NCBI RefSeq assembly: GCF_008729015.1
Contig: NZ_RKSM01000003.1
Span: forward strand, 1-64,000
Length of the DNA: 64,000 nucleotides
Reading direction: 5' to 3'
From: Haloarcula sp. CBA1129
GTDB lineage: Archaea > Halobacteriota > Halobacteria > Halobacteriales > Haloarculaceae
Shown: piece by piece, positions 39,225 through 48,997 of the stretch
Numbering within the stretch: position 1 is the stretch's first letter
Layout of the letters: the number at the start of each line of letters is the position of its first letter
The notes under the pieces: model-generated
Seen by the model: the letters and a program-made list of their open reading frames with translations, nothing else
Databases searched by the model: none
Told to the model about the DNA's origin: nothing
Translations under genes and position numbers: made by a program

Positions 39225-40163
39225 ATGGTAAACGGCATCAACCTCGCGTTACAGTTCCTCGACAGCTTCGCGTTCATCGTGCTCGCCGCGGCGGGGTTGG
39301 CCATCATCTTCGGGATCATGGGCGTCATCAATCTGGCCCACGGAGAGTTTATTCTCATCGGGGCCTACACCGCGACGCTGGCCGTGACGCAACTCGGCCT
39401 CCCGCTCGTCGTCGCGATGCTTGTTGGCGGTCTGGTCACCGGTCTCTTCGGGATTCTGACCGAGCGGGTGATTATCTCCGGGGCATGGCCTAATTACATC
39501 AGCCAGCGGACGCTGGGCCGCGACGTCATCGAACCGCTGTACAACCGGCTGGCCGATTCGATGGTTGCCACCTTCGGGCTCAGTCTGATACTGACACAGG
39601 GTGCCCGAATCCGCTTCGGGAACTCTATCGATCAGATAGCCACGCCGTTCGGCGCGATTTCGTACGGCGAGTTCTCCTACTCGACGTACCGGATCGTTCT
39701 CGCTGGCGTTAGCATCGGGCTGCTCGTAGCCACTTACTACCTGTTTACCCGGACCGAATTCGGGATGCGCGCCCGGGCGACGATACAGGACAAGGAAACG
39801 GCACAGGCCATGGGCGTCAACACTGACCGGATGTATATGCTGACGTTCGGCATCGGGTCGGCGCTGGCCGGGCTGACCGGTGCGCTGTTCGCACCAGTTA
39901 TTTCGATGCAGCCAACGCTGGGCGACCAGTTCTTGGTCGAGGCGTTCGTCGCCGTCGTTGTCGGCGGCCCGAGCGTCGTCCTCGGAACTGCGCTTTCTGG
40001 GGGTGTCCTCGGAGCGATTTTGGCCACGTTCTCGAACCTCTATGGAACGTTTATCGGCCGCATCGCGCTGCTCGTCGCCGCGCTCATCGCGCTTCGGTTC
40101 CTTCCCGACGGCATCACCGGCTTCATCGAACAGCTACGGAAACGCAGACAGGAGAGCGAGTAA
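39225..40163 (+). CDS. urtB: Urea ABC transporter permease UrtB
   Basis: 312 residues and about eight to nine hydrophobic segments of the LivH type: GIMGVINLAHGEFILIGAYT is the family signature. Internally it matches branched-chain amino-acid/urea permeases. It begins 2 bp after urtA and ends immediately before urtC, in one operon. It is one half of the membrane pore. Confidence 0.92.
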   Translation: MVNGINLALQFLDSFAFIVLAAAGLAIIFGIMGVINLAHGEFILIGAYTATLAVTQLGLPLVVAMLVGGLVTGLFGILTERVIISGAWPNYISQRTLGRDVIEPLYNRLADSMVATFGLSLILTQGARIRFGNSIDQIATPFGAISYGEFSYSTYRIVLAGVSIGLLVATYYLFTRTEFGMRARATIQDKETAQAMGVNTDRMYMLTFGIGSALAGLTGALFAPVISMQPTLGDQFLVEAFVAVVVGGPSVVLGTALSGGVLGAILATFSNLYGTFIGRIALLVAALIALRFLPDGITGFIEQLRKRRQESE

Positions 40164-41318
40164 ATGTCGACAAACAGTGCAAACGGCGAGACGAACCGTT
40201 CGCTCGCGAGTCGGCTCCGCAGTCGGTTCGAGGGACCGAACACGATAGGCGACTCCCGCGGGTTCTGGATCGGCTTTGTCGTCGCTGTGGCGGCACTCGC
40301 CGTCTACCCGGTGTTCGGTGACGGCTCACAGCTGTCGCTGTTCATGGTGCTGGCGCTGCTGGGGCTTTCGCTGTCGGTCGTCTGGGGGTACTCGGGCGTG
40401 CTGAGCTTCGGTCAGGTCGTCTTCTTCGGCATCGGGGCCTACACGTTCGGCGTCGTCTCGATCAACTTCGCGACTCCCGGCGGTATTACGGCTGCCGTCG
40501 TTGCTGGCGTCGTCGGCGGTGGCGTCAGCGCGGCGATACTGGGCTATTTCATGTTCTATGGCGGGGTGCGCGACGTCTACGTCACCATCATCACGCTCGT
40601 CTCGACAATCGTGCTCCAAACGTTCATGGCCCAGACCGCCGGGTCCGAGTGGGCTATCGGCGAAGCGGCGCTGGGCGGTTTCAACGGGATGCCGGATATC
40701 CCGCTGTTGACCCTCGGCGTCGAGGGAGCGTCCTACCAGTTCATCTACAACCCGTTTCCGATGCGGATCATCGGTATCGGGGCAGTCGAAATCAGCCCGT
40801 TCTACTACCTCGTGCTAGCGTTGCTAGTCGGGGCATACCTCGGGCTACGGGTCCTCGTCAACTCGGACTACGGCCGCGTGATGGTCGCCGTTCGCGAGGA
40901 CGAGGACCGAACCGAGATGTTCGGCTACAACGTGACCCGCGTCAAGTTCGTCGTGTTCACGCTCGGTGGCGCGCTGGCTGGCCTCTCCGGCGTCCTCTAT
41001 GCCGCACGGAATGTCTACATCGACCCGACCGTGTTCTCACTGCTTTTCGCCACGCTGCCGGTTATCTGGGTGAGTATCGGCGGCCGGAAAAGCCTCCTTG
41101 GGGCCGTCGTTGCAACGCTCGCAGTCGAATACCTTCGTATCTCGATGGCGGGGGAGCTAGCGCTGGTCCTGCTTGGCACCCTGTTGCTGGTGACGATTCT
41201 GGTGCTCCCGAGCGGGTTCGTCCCGTGGGTCCATGAGCAGGTCGTCAAAGCCCGGCTCGGTTCGGGCGAGGCCGGCGGGGCTGACGCACCCGACGCGTCG
41301 AGTGAGGTGAGTGACTAA
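40164..41318 (+). CDS. urtC: Urea ABC transporter permease UrtC
   Basis: 384 residues, LivM type, with SVVWGYSGVLSFGQVVFFGI as signature and about nine to ten membrane helices after a 35-residue cytoplasmic N-terminus. NVTRVKFVVFTLGGALAGLS is the conserved EAA-like region that contacts the ATPases. It starts the base after the urtB stop, and its stop overlaps the urtD start. Confidence 0.93.
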   Translation: MSTNSANGETNRSLASRLRSRFEGPNTIGDSRGFWIGFVVAVAALAVYPVFGDGSQLSLFMVLALLGLSLSVVWGYSGVLSFGQVVFFGIGAYTFGVVSINFATPGGITAAVVAGVVGGGVSAAILGYFMFYGGVRDVYVTIITLVSTIVLQTFMAQTAGSEWAIGEAALGGFNGMPDIPLLTLGVEGASYQFIYNPFPMRIIGIGAVEISPFYYLVLALLVGAYLGLRVLVNSDYGRVMVAVREDEDRTEMFGYNVTRVKFVVFTLGGALAGLSGVLYAARNVYIDPTVFSLLFATLPVIWVSIGGRKSLLGAVVATLAVEYLRISMAGELALVLLGTLLLVTILVLPSGFVPWVHEQVVKARLGSGEAGGADAPDASSEVSD

Positions 41319-42124
41319 TGAGTGATACTGAAACCGAATCCGACATCGATTCGCTCGGACCGAACGTCCGACAGACTGCCGCGGAACTGGCAACGGGCGA
41401 CAGAACGGAGACACTGCTACAGACCGACGGGCTCGTCAAGCAGTTCGGTGGGTTCACTGCCACTGACGACGTCGATTTCTCGGTCGCTGAAGGAGAGCTA
41501 CGCTGTCTCATCGGCCCCAATGGCGCTGGCAAGTCGACGCTACTGAACCTGATTACCGGGACGTACGAGGCTACCGACGGCAGTATCTACTACAACGGCC
41601 ACGACATCACCGACCTCGACCCACATCAGCGGGTCTCACGCGGTATCAGTATGAAATTTCAGGTCCCGTCCGTGTATGGTGACCTGAGCGTCAGAGAGAA
41701 CGTCAGGCTTCCCGTCCAGCAGTTCGCCGACGGGGCGGAACGACGGCAACTGGTCGCCGAGGCCATCGAGGCCGCGGGACTCACTGGCTACGAGGAGGTC
41801 GCTGCCGGACAGCTCTCACACGGTCAGCAACAGCAACTGGAAATAGGGATGGCCGCCGCGCTCGAGCCCGATCTGCTCCTGCTGGACGAACCGGTTGCCG
41901 GCTTGGACGTGGCCGAGCGCGAGGCCATCGCCGAGCGCATCACGCGACTCAACGAGGAGCAGGGAATCGCCTTCGTCGTCATCGAACACGACACCGACTT
42001 CGTTGCAAGCATCGCCGAAGAAGTGACCGTCCTGCACAACGGCGATGTGTTCCGCGAGGGACCGATTGAGGAGATCGCGTCCGACCCGGAAGTCCAGCGG
42101 ATATATCTGGGGGGTGAGTCGTGA
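41318..42124 (+). CDS. urtD: Urea ABC transporter ATPase UrtD
   Basis: 268 residues. About 30 extra N-terminal residues precede Walker A GPNGAGKS (66-73). The Q-loop and MKFQVPSVYGDLSVRENVRL follow, then the signature-like LSHGQQQQLEIGMA and Walker B LLLLDEPVAGLD. LivG-type ATPases have this layout. The SHGQQ signature is the usual variant in UrtD. It overlaps urtC and urtE by one or two bases. Confidence 0.93.
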   Translation: MSDTETESDIDSLGPNVRQTAAELATGDRTETLLQTDGLVKQFGGFTATDDVDFSVAEGELRCLIGPNGAGKSTLLNLITGTYEATDGSIYYNGHDITDLDPHQRVSRGISMKFQVPSVYGDLSVRENVRLPVQQFADGAERRQLVAEAIEAAGLTGYEEVAAGQLSHGQQQQLEIGMAAALEPDLLLLDEPVAGLDVAEREAIAERITRLNEEQGIAFVVIEHDTDFVASIAEEVTVLHNGDVFREGPIEEIASDPEVQRIYLGGES

Positions 42125-42822
42125 TGCTCGAACTCGACGATGTTTCCGCCGCCTACGACACGACACCAATACTTCGGGACGTAGACCTCGCCGTCGAGGC
42201 GGGGGAAATCGTCGGCGTGATGGGGAAAAACGGTGTCGGCAAGACGACGCTCCTGAAGACGGTGATGGGGCTACTGGAACCCAGCGACGGGACCATCAGC
42301 TACAACGGTACTGACGTGACTCGCGCGAGCGCCGACGAGCGCGCACGGGCCGGTATCGGCTACATCCCGCAGGGCCGCGACGTGTTCCCCAAGCTAACTG
42401 TCGAGCAGAACATCAAGATGGGCGAGACAATCCGGTCGGAGAGCGACGAGACGCTGTACGACCAGATATACGACTACTTCCCGGTCCTCGAAGAGCGAGC
42501 CAGTCAGGAGGCTGGCACGCTCTCAGGCGGGCAACAGCAGATGCTTGCTATCGGCCGCGCATTGATCTCGAACCCCGACTTGCTCCTGCTTGATGAGCCA
42601 AGCGAGGGTATCCAGCCCTCTATCGTTGACCAGATCAGTCAGGACATGCAGACCATCAACGACGACCTCGGGACGACGATTCTGTTCGTCGAGCAGAACC
42701 TCGGTGTGATTCGCGAGATGGCCGACCGCTGTTACGCGATGGAGCGTGGCACGGTCGTCGACGAACTCGGTCCGTCGACAATTGCCGACGAGGACGCGAT
42801 TGCGGAGTACCTCGCGGTCTGA
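42124..42822 (+). CDS. urtE: Urea ABC transporter ATPase UrtE
   Basis: 232 residues, LivF type. Walker A is GKNGVGKT (34-41), the signature LSGGQQQML, and Walker B LLLLDEPSEGIQP. It pairs with UrtD to power urea import. The ATG at 42124 overlaps the urtD stop (TGATG); the adjacent GTG codon is the alternative. It is the last gene of urtABCDE. Confidence 0.94.
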   Translation: MLELDDVSAAYDTTPILRDVDLAVEAGEIVGVMGKNGVGKTTLLKTVMGLLEPSDGTISYNGTDVTRASADERARAGIGYIPQGRDVFPKLTVEQNIKMGETIRSESDETLYDQIYDYFPVLEERASQEAGTLSGGQQQMLAIGRALISNPDLLLLDEPSEGIQPSIVDQISQDMQTINDDLGTTILFVEQNLGVIREMADRCYAMERGTVVDELGPSTIADEDAIAEYLAV

Positions 42823-42994
42823 CCCGGCGAAGCCCTGTCCTGAGACAAGCGGCCGGCATACCGGCAGTTAATCCGGAGGCTGTGCAACAGCCTGCAGACG
42901 GGCTCGGCTGTCGGCTAGCTGACGCCTTCATAATCGCGCGCAAGCAACCGAATCAACAGGGACTTGAGTACCCACCGTACAGACCTGTACACGA

Positions 42995-44410
42995 ATGTCC
43001 GATCGTGACTCATGGATATCGAACCTCGGCTTCGTGCTTGCCGCCGTCGGCGGTGCGGCGGGCCTCGGGAACATCTGGCGGTTCCCGTGGCTGACCGCCG
43101 GGAACGGTGGCAGCGCGTTCCTCATCGTCTACCTGCTCGTCGTCGTCGGCATCGGTGTCCCGGGATTGCTCGCTGAGTTCGTCCTCGGACGCTGTGGCCG
43201 GCAGACGCCAACCGCAGCGTTGCGCTCGCTCACAGGCTCCCGCTGGGGGTCGTGGCTGGGCGCGTTCAACGTCCTCACGACGCTCGTCATCCTCTCGTTT
43301 TACTCCGTCGTGGGCGGGTGGATCCTCCGCTACACGCTGGTTTCGCCGGTCGGGGCGTACTTCGGCCAGCCCCAGCAGTACTTCGGGGCAATGAGCTTCG
43401 GCCTTGAAGCGGTCGCCTTTCACCTGCTGTTCCTTGGTATCGTCGCCGCGATTGTCTTCTTCGGCGTGAGCAACGGCATCGAACGCGTCTCGAAGGTGAT
43501 GCTTCCGGGCGTCGTGATAATCCTCCTCGGCCTCGCGATATGGACGGCCACCCAACCGGGTACGGCCGCCGGCTACGCGTTCTATCTCAGCTTCGACGCC
43601 GACTACCTCGCCGCCAACTTCCTGAGCGTCATCGGGCCAGCGGCGGGCCAAGCACTGTTCACCCTCTCGCTTGGCGCTGGGGTAATGCTGACCTATGCCT
43701 CGTATCTCGACGACAATGCATCTCTCCCACGAGACACGCTGGTCATTGCGGTCTCGAACACGTTCATCGGTGTCCTCGCCGGGCTGGTCGTCATTCCGCT
43801 GCTGTTTTCTCAGGGCGTTGACCCCGGGCAGGGCGGCCCCGGGGCGTTGTTCGTGGCGCTCGCGACAGCGTTCGAGACGCTTCCGGGTGGCACACTGGTC
43901 GCGACGGCGTTTTTCGCGACCGTTTTGATGGCCGCGGTGACCAGTGGTATCAGCCTGCTCGAAACGCCGGTGGCAACGCTTGTTGACAGCTTTGATATCC
44001 CGCGACGCCGAGCAACGGTGCTGGTCTCGGTCCTGCTTGCGGCCACCGGGAGCGGGCTGGCACTCACAAGCCCGGTCTTTCAGTTCGTCTCCGGCACGCT
44101 CGCAGACCTGATGTTGACCGTCGGGCTGTTCGCGTTCACTGTCATCGTGGGCTGGCTGCTGCGCGGCGAAGCGCTGGCGGAGTTCCGTGCTGGAACCGAC
44201 CGTTTCGAATGGGTCGCCAGACCGTGGCTCCTGACAGTTAGCTGGATTCTCCCTGTCGTCGTGCTGTTCCTGCTGACGAACACGATCGCGTCACTCGCCG
44301 GGATGTCGCTGGGACTTGGCGGCCGAGCGCTTATCGCTGTCGTCGGGACTGTTGCTCTGGCTGTCGCAGTTACGAGCGGAAACTGGAGCGAGCGGCTCAG
44401 TTCGAGCTAA
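42995..44410 (+). CDS. Sodium-dependent NSS/SNF-family transporter
   Basis: 471 residues with about eleven or twelve transmembrane helices of the LeuT fold. The N-terminal block GLGNIWRFPWLTAGNGGSAF is the NSS signature and forms part of the Na+ and substrate site. These symporters import amino acids or similar osmolytes using the sodium gradient, which suits a halophile. It stands alone, 170 bp after the urea operon, and the substrate cannot be told from sequence. Confidence 0.92.
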   Translation: MSDRDSWISNLGFVLAAVGGAAGLGNIWRFPWLTAGNGGSAFLIVYLLVVVGIGVPGLLAEFVLGRCGRQTPTAALRSLTGSRWGSWLGAFNVLTTLVILSFYSVVGGWILRYTLVSPVGAYFGQPQQYFGAMSFGLEAVAFHLLFLGIVAAIVFFGVSNGIERVSKVMLPGVVIILLGLAIWTATQPGTAAGYAFYLSFDADYLAANFLSVIGPAAGQALFTLSLGAGVMLTYASYLDDNASLPRDTLVIAVSNTFIGVLAGLVVIPLLFSQGVDPGQGGPGALFVALATAFETLPGGTLVATAFFATVLMAAVTSGISLLETPVATLVDSFDIPRRRATVLVSVLLAATGSGLALTSPVFQFVSGTLADLMLTVGLFAFTVIVGWLLRGEALAEFRAGTDRFEWVARPWLLTVSWILPVVVLFLLTNTIASLAGMSLGLGGRALIAVVGTVALAVAVTSGNWSERLSSS

Positions 44411-44619
44411 GTACGCCGGGCTTGATTCTGCTGCTATTCTGAGCACGGCACCACCGAGAGGGGTTTGTCCGCCACTTTGACTTACTGCACATCGTTCGCC
44501 AGCGGCTCCCGAACGCAGTGCAATAATTCCTGAATCCGGTATTGCCGCCATCCCCACGGAAATGCATTCTGTCGGTGATTGCGCCGGGTTTTTTGTTTGT
44601 GCACCCTGTCCATGATCGT

Positions 44620-45063
44620 ATGAAACTTTACGAGGATGTTTCGGTTGGCGACGTACGACAATCCGATGGATACACTGTGTCGAAATCCGAAATCATAGAA
44701 TTCGGCGAGAAGTACGACCCCCAACCGTTCCACACTGATGAGGACGCAGCGAAGGACTCCGTCTTTGGCGGGCTAGTCGCGTCTGGATGGCAGACCGCCG
44801 CGATCTGTATGCGTCTCAACGTCGAGAACAGCGAGGATATGGCAACACAGGCTGGCGTCGGCGTCGACAACCTCCGCTGGCATCAGCCGCTCCAGCCCGG
44901 TGAGACGCTACGATTACGGACCGAAATCATCGACAAGCGACCCTCCGACAGCGACCCGAACCGGGGATTCATCACAACCCGCCACGAAGGACTGAATCAG
45001 GACGACGAACTGGTTATCTCATACGAGGCGACAGCCATGATCCGCCGCGAGACCGACGAGTGA
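44620..45063 (+). CDS. MaoC-family (R)-hydratase-like protein
   Basis: 147 residues, single hot-dog fold. The hydratase motif is YDPQPFHTDEDAAKDSVFGG (D-x-x-P-x-H with the catalytic H), followed by GLVASGWQTAA. The enzyme would hydrate trans-enoyl-CoA or a related thioester. The start is the ATG at MKLYEDVSVGD; the upstream frame to 44542 is less plausible. It stands alone and its metabolic context is unclear. Confidence 0.88.
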   Translation: MKLYEDVSVGDVRQSDGYTVSKSEIIEFGEKYDPQPFHTDEDAAKDSVFGGLVASGWQTAAICMRLNVENSEDMATQAGVGVDNLRWHQPLQPGETLRLRTEIIDKRPSDSDPNRGFITTRHEGLNQDDELVISYEATAMIRRETDE

Positions 45064-45271
45064 CGGCACAGCGACGCAGTGTGAACTTCCCAATAACGTG
45101 GCAGTCGCTCACTTTTAGCCGCGTTCTGTCCCAAACCCGAAATAGCATCGCTCCCGTCGGAACAATCTGAGGCTGACCATGAGAGTATCACATACGTAGC
45201 CAGTGACGTGTATTCGAGGCCGGAAAACGGTCAGGAGCGTCGGTTCACGGGGCGATACGTCCCAGAATGAG
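45064..45271. other. Intergenic region
   Basis: About 200 bp between convergently read genes, with no signal recognised. Confidence 0.3.
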
Positions 45272-45412
45272 TTAGGCTTCTACACAGTCAGTGCAGCGGC
45301 CAGCGCCGGGCAGTGAAGGCCCACCGCATTCTGTGCAAGCATCAAGGCTCGTGTTGTGCTCACCTCGTGGGACAGATATCGTATTCAGTGCTTTTCGTAG
45401 CCGTTTCCTCAT
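45272..45412 (-). CDS. Zinc-finger microprotein
   Basis: 46 residues. A basic N-terminus (MRKRLRKALNTI) is followed by CTECGGPSLPGAGRCTDC, a Cys4 zinc-binding pattern of two CxxC pairs separated by 10 residues. Haloarchaea encode many such short two-CxxC zinc-finger proteins, several needed for stress or swarming phenotypes in Haloferax. It is too short for usual gene calling. AATTAAATTA lies about 30 nt before the ATG and fits a leaderless promoter. Confidence 0.6.
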   Translation of the reverse strand: MRKRLRKALNTISVPRGEHNTSLDACTECGGPSLPGAGRCTDCVEA

Positions 45413-45630
45413 ATCATCTGTTATATCTCCCGGCTAATTTAATTCTTTGGGGTAAATCTGGCTAATATGGTTGGTATGTGTACTATACTCTATTGAACTC
45501 TCTGTATATGGCTCCACTCTGCTAATTTATTTACGTTCATCCGATTACGGTCACTTTCGAGTCGGTGTCTGGAGCACGGGTAGCGGTGTAATCAGTTCGT
45601 TCATACGTGGGTAGCTACCATCAGAGATTG
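45413..45630. other. AT-rich intergenic region
   Basis: It contains the promoter of the zinc-finger gene (GAATTAAATTAGCC on the minus strand) and the upstream region of the DUF6498-like gene. TATGGCTCCACTCTGCTAATTTATTTAC is AT-rich, but no further element is assigned. Confidence 0.35.
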
Positions 45631-46929
45631 ATGCCCTTCACCAGACGGGTTCTCTCTCCAGAGGATAGCCGTCGGACAGAACTGCTCAGTACCATTGTTT
45701 CGAATTCTCTCCCTGTTGTTGGTGTCGGATTGTTCGGCTGGAATGCGGCTGCAGTGCTGTTTCTGTACTGGTTTGAGCTTGGTGTCGACTCGGTCTGGGC
45801 ACTCGTCCGGGCAGTGTTCGCCGGTCGCCCGCCGGATATTGAGACTGGCACCTTGCTTATCGGACCGCTGGCGGAACGACAGTTCTCCCTTTCCATCCCC
45901 CGAACCGGCCTGCAGGTCTATCTCACGACGCTACTCGTACTCCCGGTTACTGTTCTCATTCTGGCAGGCGTGTGGTTGTTTACTGGAGCCCTGCTCATCG
46001 GTCCACTGCCGGAGCCCAGTACAGAGACGGTAACTGGTGTGCTGCTGGCAACTGTCGGGATTTTCGGTCTGACGGGGGTCACAACGATACGGAATTACTT
46101 CTACAATGGGGAGTATCGGAAACACAACTCGACGACGGCGTTTCGTGGACTTTTGCCTCGGATAGTAACCGTCTTTTTCGGCGGTATAATCACTCTGACG
46201 CTGATAACAGCAGCTACGGAGGGACCTGAAGCGGAACTCGGCAGTCTTGACCCGACTGCCGTCGGCCTGCCACTGGTACTCATGGTCGTCTGTTTCAAAT
46301 TCGCATCTGACCTCTTGGGCGTCTACAGCGACCGTCTTGCCGTCTATTTCAAATCATACGATGCGGAATATGGCTGGCAAAACGCCCCGCCGGAAGCACG
46401 ATCTATTGGCGGGACGCTCACTGATGCACCTGAGCGCGTTCGCCCGGTTCGCTGGGGACGGGTACTCGGTGGCCTACTCCAGTTCCCATACCACTCGGGA
46501 AGCCTGTTTCTCGGTGGTATGGGGCTGCTCGTTGCGGTCCTGTTTGCAATCGGCAGTGCGTGGGACATCGTCGCCGTAATTGTTGTCACAAGCGTTAGCA
46601 TCCCGATTCTTTTGCTGTGTTTCGATCAGCTATTGCGATACGGCACGGTCGAATACCGAATTGACCCTGATGCCGGTGTGGTCGTCGCATACGACCGCCT
46701 CTTTGGCACGGCACTCTGGCGCATTGAGTCGTGGGACGAACGTGGTCTCCGCGTTGAGCAGACGCCTCTTGATTCGCTGCTCGGAACTGAGACGGTTACT
46801 ATCGAATACGCTGAGGGCGAGTATATCCTGCCACACTTGCCTGATGTCACTCCAGTCGTAGCGGTGTTTGACCGACAGCCTGAGCGCGCAGCACAGCTGA
46901 TCCCCGGTCAGGCTGGGTTACTCGGGTGA
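45631..46929 (+). CDS. Multi-pass membrane protein, DUF6498-like
   Basis: 432 residues from the ATG at MPFTRRVL (an in-frame GTG at 45607 gives 440). The N-terminal half has the NSLPVVGVGLFGWNAAAVLF pattern of DUF6498, followed by about eight hydrophobic segments. A C-terminal soluble beta-rich domain of about 90 residues (VEYRIDPDAGVVVAYDRLFG) follows. Function is unknown. It is monocistronic. Confidence 0.75.
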   Translation: MPFTRRVLSPEDSRRTELLSTIVSNSLPVVGVGLFGWNAAAVLFLYWFELGVDSVWALVRAVFAGRPPDIETGTLLIGPLAERQFSLSIPRTGLQVYLTTLLVLPVTVLILAGVWLFTGALLIGPLPEPSTETVTGVLLATVGIFGLTGVTTIRNYFYNGEYRKHNSTTAFRGLLPRIVTVFFGGIITLTLITAATEGPEAELGSLDPTAVGLPLVLMVVCFKFASDLLGVYSDRLAVYFKSYDAEYGWQNAPPEARSIGGTLTDAPERVRPVRWGRVLGGLLQFPYHSGSLFLGGMGLLVAVLFAIGSAWDIVAVIVVTSVSIPILLLCFDQLLRYGTVEYRIDPDAGVVVAYDRLFGTALWRIESWDERGLRVEQTPLDSLLGTETVTIEYAEGEYILPHLPDVTPVVAVFDRQPERAAQLIPGQAGLLG

Positions 46930-47146
46930 GTCGGCTGCTCGTTGTCCGGAACAGGTCGTCCCGGCCCAACGGTGGGTCTGTAGCCTGTCGAACCGGGTGA
47001 CTTGCTGCACAGTCTGGAGTGGCGCTGGGGCTACTTGGACCTGTAACGGTTCTGTCTCCGATGCAATCGCTCGATAGCTCTGGAATAGCGACGAAACGTG
47101 ACTGGATATCAGCGTGCCGTGGGTAGGTCGACTCTGCCGGACCTCG
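46930..47146. other. Intergenic region
   Basis: About 220 bp between convergent genes, with no recognisable feature. Confidence 0.3.
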
Positions 47147-47773
47147 TTATCTCTCCTCGGCGACGGCGTTGTCGGTCCACAGGTCATAGCCGACGACAAG
47201 CGCCATGCCACTCGTCGGTATAATCAACAGCAGCCTGCCAACGGGTGAGAAGTCAACGCCTGCCATCGAGAGACCGATGTATGCGACAGCGAGTCCGGGT
47301 GGGACAGCGAGCGCAGCACCGAGACGAGTATTGTCCGACCGGAGGTAGCCAGCGCCCCAGCCGACGAGTCCGGTGACTATGAGCGGGATCGCAAGCGCCC
47401 AAATGAGGAAGGCGGTGAGTTCTCTCCCGATATCGTTTGGGCCGGCTGTAATGAACAGGAGCGTGCCAAGCAAGCAGATCCCAGTCCCGAAGAGCGCGCC
47501 GAGTGCGAACGCACGCTGCAAGCGGGACATCGACGCGCTGTCTCGCCTGAGTACTGCGCCCAGACCGACCAACAGTAACGCATTTGCGCTTATGATGAGT
47601 CCGGGTCTGAGCGTCTGTTGCACCCAGATCGCACTAAACGGCGGTGGGTTGAACACATACGAATCTCCCGGCCGCGGTGCCGGCCAGAGTTCAAACGGCA
47701 CTGTCGTGATGAGCAGACAAACTGCACTCAGACCGAGGAGCGCGCTAGCGATCCGATATGAGCGACGCCACAT
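47147..47773 (-). CDS. Hypothetical membrane protein
   Basis: 208 residues with about six transmembrane helices. The first extracellular loop holds a Pro-rich FELWPAPRPGDSYVFNPPPF segment. No family is recognised. It follows the PQQ-repeat lipoprotein by 6 bp on the same strand, so the two are probably co-transcribed and may work together at the membrane. The stop (GAGAG...TAG region) is followed by no clear terminator. Confidence 0.6.
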   Translation of the reverse strand: MWRRSYRIASALLGLSAVCLLITTVPFELWPAPRPGDSYVFNPPPFSAIWVQQTLRPGLIISANALLLVGLGAVLRRDSASMSRLQRAFALGALFGTGICLLGTLLFITAGPNDIGRELTAFLIWALAIPLIVTGLVGWGAGYLRSDNTRLGAALAVPPGLAVAYIGLSMAGVDFSPVGRLLLIIPTSGMALVVGYDLWTDNAVAEER

Positions 47774-47779
47774 AGCAGG

Positions 47780-48997
47780 TCACGCACCTCCAAGAGCCAC
47801 GACCGTTCCGTCCGGCGACGCGCTCACGATTCCACCATCGAGGACCGCCAGTGAGACTGCCTCATACTCGGCCGGATACTGCCATACTGCCTCGCCGAAA
47901 CGCGTCGTGAACGCGGTGAGACCATCGTCACGCTGGAACGTGAACACAGCATCGTCAGCTGCGGCAGTCACCGCGCCACTAATATTGATCTCCGAGCACC
48001 ACCGGGGCGCCGGTGGGCCGTCATCGACGCGGTCGAAAGCGAACGTCGCGCTGGCGGACTCACCGGGACGCTCGATTGCGTACACGCTATCGGGCGTCAC
48101 GACCGGGACTTCGAGTGACCGTCTGTCGTCGAGACGCCACTGCTCGGTCCCGTCTGTGAGGTCACGGCCGATCAGGTCGCCGTACGTGCCGGACACATAG
48201 ACCGTCCCATCGGACACGACAGGATATCCGTCGGGTCGGTCCGAGTGTTCCCACTGGCGCTCTCCGGTTGCTTCGTCTACCGCAACGATCTGCTCACCAG
48301 CGACAACCACAGTGCCGTCGGCCACGGCCAGCCTCGGTCCATCGACGGTTGCCGTCCACTGCCGTCGTCCGTCGTCGACATCAAATCTCGCAACCCCATC
48401 GGTCATGGGAACGAACAGGGCAGCATCAGTTACCGTCGGAACGCCCGCTCCGGCCGTGTCGGTGTTCCGCCACGCGACAGTTCCGTCGCCAATCTCGAGT
48501 GCAATAACACCCTCTTCCGTGGAGAGAAAGACCCGACCGTCTGCTAGCACCGGTGGCGCTGGGCCGTCTCCAATACCGACAATTGACGGGACTGTGGCTG
48601 GTGTGAGTTCGTGCCGCCACTGTTCTGTTCCGTCACTGAGTGACAGCGCGACGACGCTGGTCGAAGTCGTTAGCACGACAGTTTCGTCGGCGACGACCGC
48701 CGCACTAGTTGTTTCATCGCCAGTAGCTGCGGTCGAAATATCTGCTTGCCATCTGACCGACGGTGTTGTCGTTGCCAGTTGGACTGACGCATAGCCCGTG
48801 TTCGCTGCGTCGAACCGCGGCGACGGCCACGAGCCGCCGGGTACTGTCTCAAATCCAGCGGTGTCTATACTCGGTTCGACTGTATGCGATGGGTCTGGTG
48901 CGCCGTCGTCAGGACACGACGACGAACAGCCTGCGATGCTGGCGACTGAGCCGGTGGCGACCATTCCGAGGAATGTCCGCCGCAGCGTGGAGGGCAT
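47780..48997 (-). CDS. PQQ-repeat beta-propeller lipoprotein
   Basis: 405 residues. The Tat-like leader LRRTFLGMVATG ends in lipobox IAGC. Repeats of the PQQ-like propeller follow, each containing a DG-T-x-x-W-x pattern (DGTEQWRHEL, DGTVAWRNTD, TGERQWEHSD, DGTEQWRLDD). It probably binds a partner or carries redox-related sensing outside the cell; a true PQQ-enzyme site is not apparent. It is first in an operon with the membrane protein downstream. Confidence 0.82.
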   Translation of the reverse strand: MPSTLRRTFLGMVATGSVASIAGCSSSCPDDGAPDPSHTVEPSIDTAGFETVPGGSWPSPRFDAANTGYASVQLATTTPSVRWQADISTAATGDETTSAAVVADETVVLTTSTSVVALSLSDGTEQWRHELTPATVPSIVGIGDGPAPPVLADGRVFLSTEEGVIALEIGDGTVAWRNTDTAGAGVPTVTDAALFVPMTDGVARFDVDDGRRQWTATVDGPRLAVADGTVVVAGEQIVAVDEATGERQWEHSDRPDGYPVVSDGTVYVSGTYGDLIGRDLTDGTEQWRLDDRRSLEVPVVTPDSVYAIERPGESASATFAFDRVDDGPPAPRWCSEINISGAVTAAADDAVFTFQRDDGLTAFTTRFGEAVWQYPAEYEAVSLAVLDGGIVSASPDGTVVALGGA

